Assembly: GCF_004295665.1 (NCBI RefSeq)
Contig: NZ_CP034759.1
Location: 930,001 to 994,000 of the forward strand
Origin: Litorilituus sediminis
GTDB lineage: Bacteria > Pseudomonadota > Gammaproteobacteria > Enterobacterales > Alteromonadaceae
DNA: 64,000 nt
Reading direction: 5' to 3'
Part shown: positions 9,646 through 18,914 of the stretch, piece after piece
Layout of the letters: each line of letters opens with the position of its first letter
How positions within the stretch are numbered: position 1 is the stretch's first letter
Notes under the pieces: model-generated
Told to the model about the DNA's origin: nothing
Database searches by the model: none
Seen by the model: the letters and a program-made list of their open reading frames with translations, nothing else
Made by a program: the position numbers and the translations under genes

Positions 9646-10947
9646 CTAGTTTATCACTTGATTGCGACCTGCCGCTTTTGCTTGATATAACTTTACATCA
9701 GCTTTTTTTAGCATGGCATCTAAGTTATCTTCTAATTGCTGATGTAAACCGATACTTACTGTCATCGATAACTCTTGCGGCAAAAAAGTTATTTTCGTTT
9801 GCGCCAATTGCTCACGAAATTGTTGACACAAAGATAAAGCCTTGGCGAACTGCTCACCATAAAACAACACACAAAACTCCTCTCCACCAATGCGTGCCAC
9901 AAGGTTCTGACAAAATACTTTTTTCATTAACTGGGCAAAATAAACCAATAACTCATCACCCGCTTTATGACCATAAGTATCATTAATTTGTTTAAAGTGA
10001 TCGATATCGAACATGGCCACAGCAATTTGACTGGCACTGCTTCTTTGCGCCTGAAATATATCTTCTCCCGTAGAAAAAAAGTAACGGCGATTAAATAACC
10101 CCGTTAAAAAATCACAATTAGCCGCAGTGCGTAATGCTTCCATATAGTCGAGTAAGCTTATATTTTGATTAATTCGGCACAACAATTCTTCATAAGCAAC
10201 AGGTTTAGTAAGAAAGTCATTAGCGCCATTTTTGATAAATTGCGCCCCTAACTCACTGTTACCTGTGGAAGACAAACCAATAATCGCCAGCTGCTCTTTT
10301 GGCTGTAATTGCCTTAATGCTAAGGTTAAATTAAAACCATCCATTTCAGGCATTTGATAATCCGTCAGCACCAGCTTGATGTCAGGGGTTTGCTCAAACA
10401 AAGTTAACGCCTGATGACCATTTTCTGCTGTCAGCACATCAAAATTTTGTAGCCTTAACATTTGCTCTATAATCGCCCTACTCGTGGCTGAGTCATCAAC
10501 GAGCAACAATTTATTTTTTGCGTTGTTATCTATGCGACCAACGAGTTCAACCGCGTATTCATAGGCGTTAATACTATCTTTAATAATGTAATCAATGACG
10601 CCCTTTTCAATCATTGTTGAACGTAGTTTCTCACCAAAAGAACCCGTCATAGTAATCATTCTAACCTTGGCTCGGTTGAGCAAATCAACAATCTCACCCT
10701 TTGGCGCATCAGGTAAATTTAAATCACATATCGCCAGCAAATACTCATGCCGATGTTTACTTAAGCAAGATTTTGCTTGGGCATAATTACTGGCGGTGTG
10801 TATTTGTACATCGTAACTTGCAAGCATGAGTTGCTTTAACATCACCAAAAGCGAGTCTTGATCTTCTATAATGAGAATTGGTTTGATAATTCTTTTGACT
10901 GGCTGAGCGTTGTTATTGTTTCTTATGTTATCTCTAACATTGACCAT
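9646..10947 (-). CDS. response regulator with two receiver domains and a GGDEF diguanylate cyclase domain
   Basis: The 433-residue protein has REC1 (about 22-135, IIEDQD, phospho-acceptor in ICDLNLPD), REC2 (about 147-265, LLVDDSATSR, LTDYQMPEMDG, final FLTKP) and a GGDEF domain (about 275-433) with DIDHFKQINDTYGHKAGD and RIGGEEF. This PleD-like layout makes cyclic di-GMP on phosphorylation. The active site is intact (GGEEF is active in relatives), but the inhibitory RxxD I-site is replaced by FCQN, so product inhibition is probably absent. No histidine kinase lies nearby, so the cognate kinase is unknown. Confidence 0.88.
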   Translation of the reverse strand: MVNVRDNIRNNNNAQPVKRIIKPILIIEDQDSLLVMLKQLMLASYDVQIHTASNYAQAKSCLSKHRHEYLLAICDLNLPDAPKGEIVDLLNRAKVRMITMTGSFGEKLRSTMIEKGVIDYIIKDSINAYEYAVELVGRIDNNAKNKLLLVDDSATSRAIIEQMLRLQNFDVLTAENGHQALTLFEQTPDIKLVLTDYQMPEMDGFNLTLALRQLQPKEQLAIIGLSSTGNSELGAQFIKNGANDFLTKPVAYEELLCRINQNISLLDYMEALRTAANCDFLTGLFNRRYFFSTGEDIFQAQRSSASQIAVAMFDIDHFKQINDTYGHKAGDELLVYFAQLMKKVFCQNLVARIGGEEFCVLFYGEQFAKALSLCQQFREQLAQTKITFLPQELSMTVSIGLHQQLEDNLDAMLKKADVKLYQAKAAGRNQVIN

Positions 10948-11063
10948 GTATAAACTTACCCTTGTTTTAGCGCCGAGTTATTATTTAACAATTTAAGTAT
11001 AAGTTAACTTGGCAATTATGCTATTTAAGGGCGGAAAGCTGATATTTTCTCTTTACGAACAAT

Positions 11064-11100
11064 AAAAAAAGCAGTACACAAACTATGTATACTGCTTTTA
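11064..11100 (-). terminator. terminator after the COG2236 phosphoribosyltransferase gene
   Basis: AAAAGCAGTACACA and TGTATACTGCTTTT form an imperfect hairpin flanked by A and T runs, so it may act in both directions. It is 46 bases past the phosphoribosyltransferase stop. Confidence 0.6.
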
Positions 11101-11145
11101 ATATTAAGTTCTGCTTGATGTACTGGCTAATTTTCTACTTAGCAA

Positions 11146-11703
11146 TTACTTCAATAAATCAAGCACATTAGCTAAATCAGACTTACCTTCGGCAATCTCT
11201 TCTGGCGTTAAACCTGATAACTCATGAGGAAACACTAACCATTCATCGGATTCGTGAATATAGTAGTCAGGCTTAATATCTACCTTACTATTTTGTGGTT
11301 TATACCAAGGACAAGCAATACGTACATCAGAAGGCATGTTTTTACGGGTTAGCTTTTGTAACTGCTTAATTAACGCATCAATGCTTCGGCCTGAATCAAA
11401 GACATCATCAACAATCAATAAGCCATCATCTGCATTAGCGTTTTCAATAATATAGTGCAAACCATGTACTTTAATTTCTTTGCTTTGCTGATTAATACCA
11501 TAATAAGATGAAGTACGCACAGCGATGTGATCTGTTTCTACTTTCTTAAAGTCAAAGTACTCTTGTACAGCAATACCAATTGGTGCGCCACCACGCCAAA
11601 TACCAACGATAAACTGCGGCCTAAAACCGTCTTCATATACCTTAGCGGCAACTCGAAACGAGTCTTCTAATAATTCTTGGGCAGTGATAAATTTTTTAGT
11701 CAT
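11146..11703 (-). CDS. type I phosphoribosyltransferase, COG2236 group
   Basis: This 185-residue protein has the PRPP loop GLLIVDDVFDSGRSI at about 94-108 and a GIWRGGAPIG pyrophosphate loop at 34-43. The hood at the C-terminus (CPWYKPQNSK, DYYIHESDEWLVFPHEL) is that of COG2236, a group related to xanthine/hypoxanthine phosphoribosyltransferases. Purine base salvage is likely but the preferred base is not visible. It is distinct from hpt at 9094. A RutR-like palindrome lies 54 bases upstream, and an exported nuclease gene diverges from it, which ties it to nucleic-acid use. Confidence 0.8.
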   Translation of the reverse strand: MTKKFITAQELLEDSFRVAAKVYEDGFRPQFIVGIWRGGAPIGIAVQEYFDFKKVETDHIAVRTSSYYGINQQSKEIKVHGLHYIIENANADDGLLIVDDVFDSGRSIDALIKQLQKLTRKNMPSDVRIACPWYKPQNSKVDIKPDYYIHESDEWLVFPHELSGLTPEEIAEGKSDLANVLDLLK

Positions 11704-11756
11704 ATTAGTTGTTTCTTACTATGGAAGTAGTGTAATGTTGCAAATTATAACAATAC

Positions 11757-11772
11757 CTGACCGATTGGTTAA
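11757..11772. promoter_or_regulatory. RutR-like operator (degenerate)
   Basis: CTGACCGATTGGTTAA matches 11 of the 14 defined positions of TTGACCANNTGGTCAA. It lies in the divergent gap between the COG2236 gene (54 bases) and the exported nuclease gene (about 130 bases), so it could serve either. A single 11/14 match is expected by chance a few times per window; the location is what supports it. Confidence 0.5.
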
Positions 11773-11899
11773 GTAAAAAATATTATTGTAACATTTTGCC
11801 GGTTTAATAGGCACTACGCCGTTAACCTGTGATTGATAAATTTAAAAGCAAAAGTGTTGCTTGCGTCGAATATTTTGACGTTAAGTAAGAGAAGTATTA

Positions 11900-12805
11900 A
11901 TGAAAAAAACCATATTAACAACTACTGCCTTAGTGTTTGCCCTGATAAGTTCAACGACAGTGCTAGCTAAGACAATAAAAATTGCCTCGTGGAATATCGC
12001 TTGGTTAGGCTCGCATGAATATAACGAACGCAAAAGCACAGATTATCAAGCACTAGCAAGCTATGCAAAACAGCTTGATGCCGATGTTATTGCCCTACAA
12101 GAAGTAGAAAGTGCTTTTTGGGCAAAGAAAGTATTAGGTGATAGCTACGACTATTATTTTTCGACTAAAGATTGGGTACAACGTGTTGGTATTGCAGTAA
12201 AAAAGTCTGCTGGTTTAACGGTTACAGCAAATGAATATAAAGCACTTGATGTTGGCCGTGTACGTCACGGTATGGAGTTAACGTTAGTTAAAAACAATCA
12301 AGAACTGACCTTATTGGCTGTACATTTAAAATCTGGTTGTTTTGCTAAACCGCTAGATGATAAAAGCGTTGCAGCTATGGCTGACTCAACCGAAAACGAG
12401 TTAAGAAACAAAGAAGCTTGTACTATTTTAAGCAAACAAATTAAGCCCCTTGAACAGTGGATTGATACACAAGCGAGTAAAGACAAGGCCTTTATTGTTC
12501 TAGGTGATTTTAATCGCCGTTTTTCTCAAGATATCGCCTTAAAGCACAATGAATCACAAGGTTTATGGCAAGCACTAAATGACGAAGGTAATAGTGCATT
12601 ATGGACACCAACGGCGAGTAAAAATTCAGACTGTTGGGGCGGGTATTACAAAGACTATATAGATCACATTGTATTTAACCCTAAAGCTAAACAGCTCTAT
12701 GTAGATGATTCCTTTGAACAGCTAGTTTTTACGCCTAAATATACCCGTAAACTATCACAAACCTTAAGTGATCATTGCCCTATCTCGGTGGAAGTTAAAC
12801 TTTAA
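11900..12805 (+). CDS. exported endonuclease/exonuclease/phosphatase-family enzyme (DNase I fold)
   Basis: The 301-residue protein has a Sec signal peptide (MKKTILTTTALVFALISSTTVLA) and one EEP domain. Catalytic elements appear in order: ASWNIAW (Asn), ALQEVE (metal Glu), AVHLKSGC (His), LGDFNRR (Asp/Asn pair), DYIDHIVF (Asp) and SDHCPIS (terminal Asp-His). It should hydrolyse phosphodiesters in nucleic acid or a related phosphoester in the periplasm or outside. Three Cys residues suggest a disulfide after export. Divergent from the phosphoribosyltransferase gene and directly upstream of add, it fits an extracellular nucleic-acid scavenging role, but substrate is inferred. Confidence 0.82.
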   Translation: MKKTILTTTALVFALISSTTVLAKTIKIASWNIAWLGSHEYNERKSTDYQALASYAKQLDADVIALQEVESAFWAKKVLGDSYDYYFSTKDWVQRVGIAVKKSAGLTVTANEYKALDVGRVRHGMELTLVKNNQELTLLAVHLKSGCFAKPLDDKSVAAMADSTENELRNKEACTILSKQIKPLEQWIDTQASKDKAFIVLGDFNRRFSQDIALKHNESQGLWQALNDEGNSALWTPTASKNSDCWGGYYKDYIDHIVFNPKAKQLYVDDSFEQLVFTPKYTRKLSQTLSDHCPISVEVKL

Positions 12806-12850
12806 CTTTGCCTGTTTTGCCTAGGCTGGATATAATTGATAAGAATTAAC

Positions 12851-12886
12851 CGTTGCTGATAATCAAACTATTAGCAACGATTTTTT
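12851..12886 (+). terminator. terminator after the exported nuclease gene
   Basis: CGTTGCT and AGCAACG close an imperfect hairpin (with inner ATA/TAT pairs) followed by six T. It sits 21 bases before the add start, so add probably has separate or read-through transcription. Confidence 0.65.
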
Positions 12887-12907
12887 CACCACAAGGAAGC
12901 TTCTCTC

Positions 12908-13909
12908 ATGTTTAATAATCAACTTCCCCTTATCGATCTACACCGCCATTTAGATGGCAATATAAGAGCTAAAACTATTTGGCAATTAGCAGAGCAAAAC
13001 AATATTGCCCAGCCAGAAAATACCTTTGAAGCTTTCCTGCCCCATGTGCAAATCACCGACAGTGAGCCAAATTTATTAGCCTTTTTAAAAAAGCTTGATT
13101 GGGGCGTAGCCGTTTTAAGCTCACTCGATGATGTTGTCCGCATCGCTTTTGAAAATGTCGAAGATGCCTTTCATGCCAATATTGACTATGCCGAGTTACG
13201 CTTTTCTCCTTATTACATGGCAAAAACACACCACTTAGCCATAGAAGGGGTTATTGAAGCAGTCATTGAAGGCACACGTATTGGTCAAAGTAAGTTCGCT
13301 ACTAAAGTGAATTTAATTGGCATTTTAAGTCGCACCTTTGGCGTAGATGCCTGTAACAAAGAACTAAATGCTTTACTCAAGTATCGCGATGATTTGGTAG
13401 CGCTTGATTTAGCTGGTGATGAATATAACTTCCCAGGGCAACTTTTTGAAAATCACTTTAATAAAGCGCGCGATGCAGGCCTAAACATAACCGTGCATGC
13501 CGGTGAAGCAGCTGGCCCAGAAAGTGTCTGGCACGCGATTGAAAAACTCGGCGCACAACGAATTGGTCACGGCGTCGCTTGTGTAAAAGATCAAAAGCTA
13601 ATGGATTATATGGCAAAGCACAACATAGCTATTGAGTCTTGCCTCACGTCAAACTATCAAACAGGTACGGTAACAGAGCTTGTTAATCACCCTGTCAAAA
13701 CCTTCTTGGCCAATAATTTACTTGTTTGCTTAAATACTGACGACCCTGCTGTCGAGAATATTGAACTTGGCTATGAATTTCACTTAGCTAAGCAAACGCT
13801 CGGCTTAACCGAGCAACACATTACTCAGTTACAAAAAAATGCCATTGCCATGTGCTTTTTGTCTGAGCAAGAAAAACAAGCCTTGTCTAGCAGTAAGCAA
13901 GGCATTTAA
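12908..13909 (+). CDS. add: adenosine deaminase
   Basis: Add deaminates adenosine and deoxyadenosine to inosine and deoxyinosine, with zinc. The 333-residue protein is of normal length and shows DLHRHLDG (zinc His at 12 and 14), HAGEAAG near residue 200 (zinc His and catalytic Glu), IGHGVAC near 220 (catalytic His) and NTDDPAV near 280 (zinc Asp). An AAGGAAG ribosome site precedes the ATG. Downstream are xapX-type and deoD genes, giving the step order adenosine to inosine to hypoxanthine, which hpt can then salvage. Confidence 0.93.
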   Translation: MFNNQLPLIDLHRHLDGNIRAKTIWQLAEQNNIAQPENTFEAFLPHVQITDSEPNLLAFLKKLDWGVAVLSSLDDVVRIAFENVEDAFHANIDYAELRFSPYYMAKTHHLAIEGVIEAVIEGTRIGQSKFATKVNLIGILSRTFGVDACNKELNALLKYRDDLVALDLAGDEYNFPGQLFENHFNKARDAGLNITVHAGEAAGPESVWHAIEKLGAQRIGHGVACVKDQKLMDYMAKHNIAIESCLTSNYQTGTVTELVNHPVKTFLANNLLVCLNTDDPAVENIELGYEFHLAKQTLGLTEQHITQLQKNAIAMCFLSEQEKQALSSSKQGI

Positions 13910-13937
13910 CAACCACCTAGAATGAGAAGAAAGTATT

Positions 13938-14108
13938 ATGACAGAAATACTCGCAGCCCTTGCCACCGGCCTCCTTGTTGGCCTATTATTTTCAGCCTTT
14001 AAACTACCATTACCTGCACCACCTGTTTTATCAGGTATTGCTGGTATCTTTGGTATTTACTTAGGCGGTACTGCTTATCAATGGATCCTTGAACGATTCT
14101 TTAGTTAG
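13938..14108 (+). CDS. XapX-domain (DUF1427) small membrane protein
   Basis: A 56-codon frame follows add by 28 bases. It encodes MTEILAALATGLLVGLLFSA, a FKLPLPAPPVL loop, and a second helix GIAGIFGIYLGG. The two-helix pattern with the conserved LP-PAPP loop is typical of the XapX domain, a family of about 55-residue membrane proteins with unknown function. The AGAAG before the ATG is a plausible ribosome site. Its place between add and deoD suggests a link to nucleoside metabolism or transport, which is only an inference. Confidence 0.8.
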   Translation: MTEILAALATGLLVGLLFSAFKLPLPAPPVLSGIAGIFGIYLGGTAYQWILERFFS

Positions 14109-14296
14109 CATTATCATAACCACTTAGTCAATTTACTTGCTTTACTAAGCGGTACGTTGCACTGCTATAGCAATAACAATAGCATTGATGATCAGTAAAA
14201 CACCCTTGATAGCAGCATGATTTAATCACTTCTGGCTAGAAACTTACTGAGTTACACTTAAACCCATTGGTACTTAACCATTAAAGGATAACTCTT

Positions 14297-15001
14297 ATGC
14301 CAACTCCTCATATTGAAGCCCAAGCGGGCGATTTCGCTAAAACCGTATTAATGCCTGGCGATCCACTTCGCGCTAAATACATTGCCGAAAACTTTTTAGA
14401 CGACGCAAAATGTGTTACCAGCGTACGTAACATGTTTGGTTACACTGGCACTTACAAAGGTAAACCAATTTCTGTTATGGGCTCAGGAATGGGTGTGCCA
14501 AGCGTATCGATTTACGCAACTGAACTTTATAAAGATTACGGTGTTGAAAATATTATTCGTATTGGTTCGTGTGGCGCGGTACGTGACGATATTAACATTC
14601 GTGATATTGTTATCGGTATGGCAGCAAGTACCGACTCAAACGTAAACAGACAACGCTTTAATAATTTAGACTTTGCGGCTTGTGCTGACTTTTCACTATT
14701 AAAAAGCGTAGTGGATACCGCAGAAAAATTAAACAAGCCGGTTCGTGTCGGTAATATCTTTACCGCTGACTTATTTTATACGCCACAGCCAGAAATGTTC
14801 GCCACTATGGAACAATACGGTATTTTAGCCGTTGAAATGGAAGCTGCGGGTCTTTACGGTGTCGCTGCTGAGTACGGTAAAAAAGCACTGACGGTATTAA
14901 CTGTGAGCGATCATATTAAAACAGGTGAACAAACCACTTCAGCTGAGCGTGAAACCACCTTTAAAGATATGATGGAGCTAACACTAGAAAGCATTCTTTA
15001 G
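14297..15001 (+). CDS. deoD: purine-nucleoside phosphorylase, DeoD type
   Basis: DeoD phosphorolyses purine (deoxy)ribonucleosides to free base and (deoxy)ribose 1-phosphate. The 234-residue length fits the hexameric bacterial type. Seen are the start [55 protein letters not shown] and SDHIKTGE (catalytic Asp). An AAGGAT ribosome site precedes the ATG. It takes inosine from Add; its deoxyribose 1-phosphate product is the DeoB substrate. I found no convincing RutR-like palindrome in the 188 bases upstream. Confidence 0.95.
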   Translation: MPTPHIEAQAGDFAKTVLMPGDPLRAKYIAENFLDDAKCVTSVRNMFGYTGTYKGKPISVMGSGMGVPSVSIYATELYKDYGVENIIRIGSCGAVRDDINIRDIVIGMAASTDSNVNRQRFNNLDFAACADFSLLKSVVDTAEKLNKPVRVGNIFTADLFYTPQPEMFATMEQYGILAVEMEAAGLYGVAAEYGKKALTVLTVSDHIKTGEQTTSAERETTFKDMMELTLESIL

Positions 15002-15036
15002 GGTCATCATTTATCCTAAGAAAACTTCTAAACAAG

Positions 15037-15065
15037 AAAGGGCTAGCAAACGCTAGCCCTTTTTA
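15037..15065. terminator. bidirectional terminator between deoD and the TonB-dependent receptor
   Basis: AAAGGGCTAGC and GCTAGCCCTTT form an 11-bp perfect stem with a 4-base loop and T-rich sides on both strands, between two convergent stops. Confidence 0.85.
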
Positions 15066-15089
15066 TTTAAACGATTAACTCGTTAGTTG

Positions 15090-17372
15090 CTAGAAGAAAG
15101 AAACCTTAAATTCTGCACCATAAAAGCGTTCTTCATTTACCATGCCCGAATTATTATTAAAATCAACGCCACCAATTATCACTTGTTCATCAGTTAAATT
15201 ACGTACAAACAGTGAGACTTCATATTCGTTATCACCAGCAATCCAGTTGTAGCCAGTACGAGCACCAATTTCAACTAATGACTCCCCTTCAAACTCTTTC
15301 GCGCGATAAAGGAAAAAGTCGACTTCACTTCGATAGCTTAAATCTGTATGAGCAAAAAATTCCCCATCGCCAATTTCTTTCGCATAACTAAGTGTTAAAT
15401 TTGAAATCCACTCGGGAGAATTAGGTAATGAGTTGCCATCAATATAAGCCTTGGTTTTACCATTGCTAGTAAAAGTAGGATCTGTCACAGTACATGTACC
15501 TGAGCCACAGACTGCTACAGACAAGCCATCATGATCTAACTCAGTCTTGTTATAACTAATATTGAAAGTGGCAATAATATTATCGGTAACGATAAATTCA
15601 GAATCTAATTCAAAACCGTAGCCTGTCGTTGAATTTGCATTTAACAAAGTATTGGAGTTTTCATTGCCACCAACAGCTGTCAGTTGTTGATTATCCATAT
15701 CAAAGTAGTAAATAGACGCATTTATACGACCAGAGCCATCTAAGATATCTGACTTAACACCCGTTTCATAAGAGGTAATGGTTTCCGAGTCAGCAACACT
15801 AACAGTTTGATCATATAAAACACGGCCTTGTACACTTGGCGCTCTAAAGCTATTCGCTATACGTGCATACCAGTTAATATCTTGGTCAATCTTATAGTTA
15901 GTACTAATATCCCAGCTAACATGACTATCACTTGGACTCACCGACTCGGAAAAGTTTCCGCCATCAGCCCCTGGGATAAATGGATGATCAATCAGCTCAG
16001 CAGTAAAGTCTTTTTCATCATCCGAGTAGCGTAAGCCAACGGTAACAGAAAAATCATCTGATACATTATAATCTACCGAGCCAAACACTGCCCACGCTTT
16101 GGTGTCTTGGAACTGAGTAGACTCGCCATTTTGACTACCATGCAATGGATCATTGGGATCTTCGCTAGTTATAAAGTCATAAGTGTTGATTGTTATCTCT
16201 TCGCTAAAGTAAAAGACTCCAACCTGATAATTTATATCGCCAGCAAAGTTTGATGCTAAGCGTAATTCTTGTGTATATTGCTCATGATCTGGAATTTCAT
16301 CCGCAGTTTGTGCCCCCCACCATACAGCATTTGCATCTCCGGCAGGCGGAAACCCTATGTAGCCCCCGTCGACATCTGCTCTTGAGTAAATCTCTGCACT
16401 CTCCCATGCAGTTATCGAGGTTAAGGTATATTCATTAAAGTCCCATTCCAGCTTTAAGCTACTACCTTGAGTTTCAACTTGTTGCGTTGCAAATTGACCT
16501 GCATCTTGGTAGACAACATCAGCCTCAAAATCCCCTCGGATATTATTCGTTCCTGGCGTTGCTATATTAGGATGAAAAATAATAGGTGAGCCGTCTAAAT
16601 CTCTAAAGTGATAATTAAAGAGCGCGCTAAAATTGTTACCTTCATATAGAAACTGAATACGCGCTGCATTTTCTTCATAGCCGCCAAGTTGATTATTTTG
16701 TTCGAAACCAACTGCGCGATTATCAATATAGTCATCTTTTGATTGATGCAAACCAGATACTCGTACTGATAAATTGTCAGTTAACCCACCACCAAAGGCA
16801 GCAGAACTGTCAATCGCGCCACGACTACCATAAGAAATTGCAGCATAGCCATCGAAAGTTTGTGAAGGTTTTACAGAATCAAATTTTACTAATCCAGCAG
16901 GAGTGTTACGTCCAAAAAGCGTTCCTTGTGGACCTCGAAGCACCTCGACACGTTCAACGTCAAAAACAGGAAAACCTTTCAATATGGGATTTTCTTGTAC
17001 CACATCATCGACAACATAAGATACAGGCTGTGAAGCATTTAAATCAAAATCTGTATTACCTAAGCCTCGAATATAAAAACGCGGAAAGCTTCTACCAAAA
17101 GAAGATTCTACTGCTAGGCTTGGAATTCTAGCGCTCATAAAGCGAATATCCATACCGGCTGAACTAAACGCATCTAGGTTTTCACCTTGTAGGGCTGACA
17201 CAGATACAGGTACTTCCTGCACATTTTCTACCCGCTTTCGCGCTGTAACTTCAATAACCTCTAATTTACCTTTATCGGCTTCTTCGGCCTGTGCCAAAGG
17301 TGCGATACTTGTTGATGTAAGCAAAGCTGCATTAATACATAAACATAATGTTGTCTTGTTAAAAGTAACCAT
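15090..17372 (-). CDS. TonB-dependent receptor, possibly for nucleosides or nucleotides
   Basis: The 760-residue protein is a complete outer-membrane receptor. It has a signal peptide (ending SIAPLAQAEE), a TonB-box-like LEVIEVTA, a plug domain (about 45-165, with FYIRGLGN and VEVLRGPQGTLFGRNTPAG) and a 22-strand-type barrel ending in FKVSFF. It follows deoB by 73 bases on the same strand, so the two are probably cotranscribed from the promoter with the RutR-like site at 18718. That context suggests uptake of nucleosides, nucleotides or nucleic-acid fragments; the sequence itself does not show the ligand. No Fur box is seen. Confidence 0.85.
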   Translation of the reverse strand: MVTFNKTTLCLCINAALLTSTSIAPLAQAEEADKGKLEVIEVTARKRVENVQEVPVSVSALQGENLDAFSSAGMDIRFMSARIPSLAVESSFGRSFPRFYIRGLGNTDFDLNASQPVSYVVDDVVQENPILKGFPVFDVERVEVLRGPQGTLFGRNTPAGLVKFDSVKPSQTFDGYAAISYGSRGAIDSSAAFGGGLTDNLSVRVSGLHQSKDDYIDNRAVGFEQNNQLGGYEENAARIQFLYEGNNFSALFNYHFRDLDGSPIIFHPNIATPGTNNIRGDFEADVVYQDAGQFATQQVETQGSSLKLEWDFNEYTLTSITAWESAEIYSRADVDGGYIGFPPAGDANAVWWGAQTADEIPDHEQYTQELRLASNFAGDINYQVGVFYFSEEITINTYDFITSEDPNDPLHGSQNGESTQFQDTKAWAVFGSVDYNVSDDFSVTVGLRYSDDEKDFTAELIDHPFIPGADGGNFSESVSPSDSHVSWDISTNYKIDQDINWYARIANSFRAPSVQGRVLYDQTVSVADSETITSYETGVKSDILDGSGRINASIYYFDMDNQQLTAVGGNENSNTLLNANSTTGYGFELDSEFIVTDNIIATFNISYNKTELDHDGLSVAVCGSGTCTVTDPTFTSNGKTKAYIDGNSLPNSPEWISNLTLSYAKEIGDGEFFAHTDLSYRSEVDFFLYRAKEFEGESLVEIGARTGYNWIAGDNEYEVSLFVRNLTDEQVIIGGVDFNNNSGMVNEERFYGAEFKVSFF

Positions 17373-17445
17373 TAATATTCCCCGGACTAGCTTAAATTAC
17401 TGGTGTGCCGCTCTTTTGGCGACTAAATAACCATTTGAGTATAAT

Positions 17446-18663
17446 TTAAGATTTGAAATTTAGCTGAGATAAGAAGCTTTTTCCGTAACTCATTGACTCA
17501 ACATTAAATAACTCTGCGATAGTTTGTCCTAAATCCGCAAAGGTTTGACGGTTACCTAGATTAACAGATCCGACCAGATTGTGGTAGGCCAATACAGGCA
17601 CATATTCGCGGGTATGATCAGTTCCCGGCCACGTTGGGTCGCAGCCGTGATCGGCGGTAAAGAATAAAACATCCTCCTTCGACATCGCCGCAAATAACTC
17701 AGGCAACCTTGCATCTAATGCTTCTAACTCTTGGGCATAACCGACAGCATCACGGCGATGACCAAAGTCCTGATCAAAATTAACCAGGTTGGTAAATATT
17801 AAGCTGTTATCTTGCGCTGTTTCTATGTGTTTTAAGGTGGCATCAAAAAGTGCATCTAACCCTGTGGCTTTAGTTTTTTCACTAATACCTTGATGAGCAA
17901 AAATATCAGCTATTTTACCCACACTTATCACATGCGTACCGGCATCATGCAGTTTATCTAATACGGTTGGCTCTGGTGGTAATACTGAGTAATCTCGACG
18001 ATTTCCTGTACGAGCAAAATCTGCTGGGGTCTCACCAACAAAAGGTCTTGCGATAACGCGGCCGATATTTAAACCATCTAATTCTGCTCGTACCGTTTGA
18101 CAATATTGATATAAATTATCTAGACCAAAATGCTCTTCATGTGCGGCCACCTGAAAGACACTATCTGCCGAGGTATAGCAAATGGGTAAGCCTGTTTTAA
18201 TATGCTCTTCACCCAACTCAGCTAATATCTGCGTGCCCGAGGCATGACAATTGCCCAGCATGCCATCAAAACCGGTCGCCCCATTAATTTTCTCTTGTAA
18301 GTCACTTGGAAAGGCATTTTTTTTATCAGTGAAATAACCCCAATCAAATAACACTGGCACACCTGCCATTTCCCAATGCCCACTGGGTGTATCTTTACCT
18401 GAGCTAATTTCCTGTGCAAAACCATAAGCTCCCTTTGTAGGTGCTTGACCAAGATAGGGAAACTCTCTACCTGATGCTTGCTCACAGGCAGCAATTAAAC
18501 CTAGAGAAGAAAAATTCGGTAAATTAATTTTTTTACCCGTTTGCTCAAAATACTCAGTAGCTAAGTTAGCTAAGGTATTAGCGCCTTCATCACCAAACGA
18601 TTTTGCATCAGGCGAAAAACCAATACCAAAACTATCAATAACCATAACTATTGCACGCGCCAT
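17446..18663 (-). CDS. deoB: phosphopentomutase
   Basis: DeoB moves phosphate between C1 and C5 of ribose or deoxyribose, linking the nucleoside phosphorylases to DeoC. The 405-residue protein belongs to the alkaline-phosphatase superfamily: metal Asp in [10 protein letters not shown] (residue 10), [11 protein letters not shown] (catalytic Thr region), [14 protein letters not shown], and [20 protein letters not shown] with the remaining metal ligands. It is the first gene of a leftward unit with the receptor gene, and diverges from udk across a 251-base gap holding a strong operator-like palindrome 55 bases from its start. Confidence 0.95.
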   Translation of the reverse strand: MARAIVMVIDSFGIGFSPDAKSFGDEGANTLANLATEYFEQTGKKINLPNFSSLGLIAACEQASGREFPYLGQAPTKGAYGFAQEISSGKDTPSGHWEMAGVPVLFDWGYFTDKKNAFPSDLQEKINGATGFDGMLGNCHASGTQILAELGEEHIKTGLPICYTSADSVFQVAAHEEHFGLDNLYQYCQTVRAELDGLNIGRVIARPFVGETPADFARTGNRRDYSVLPPEPTVLDKLHDAGTHVISVGKIADIFAHQGISEKTKATGLDALFDATLKHIETAQDNSLIFTNLVNFDQDFGHRRDAVGYAQELEALDARLPELFAAMSKEDVLFFTADHGCDPTWPGTDHTREYVPVLAYHNLVGSVNLGNRQTFADLGQTIAELFNVESMSYGKSFLSQLNFKS

Positions 18664-18717
18664 AGTGTTTCCTTCTCTAAAACAGATCGGTTAGATCAAA
18701 ATAATTTAACAAAGAAT

Positions 18718-18733
18718 ATGACCAACTGGTCAG
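18718..18733. promoter_or_regulatory. RutR-like operator in the deoB/udk divergent promoter
   Basis: ATGACCAACTGGTCAG holds the 14-base core TGACCA-AC-TGGTCA and matches 12 of 14 defined positions of the E. coli RutR consensus. It lies 55 bases before deoB and about 180 before udk, so it is best placed to control the deoB-receptor unit; control of the udk operon is possible. The rest of the 251-base gap (18664-18914) is AT-rich with no other clear element. Confidence 0.75.
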
Positions 18734-18914
18734 ATTGTGTTAATTTATCACCTTTTAGAAATTGGGTAAATAATGTGTTGGTGTTATCTATAACAAAGCA
18801 CATAATAGTATATTCATTAACCCAATAATATTTTTAAAGTTTAGCTAATAATTTGCTGTCGCTTTCATTATTACGGCAAGTTATTTTTATTTTGCGTAGA
18901 TTACAGGCAAGACA

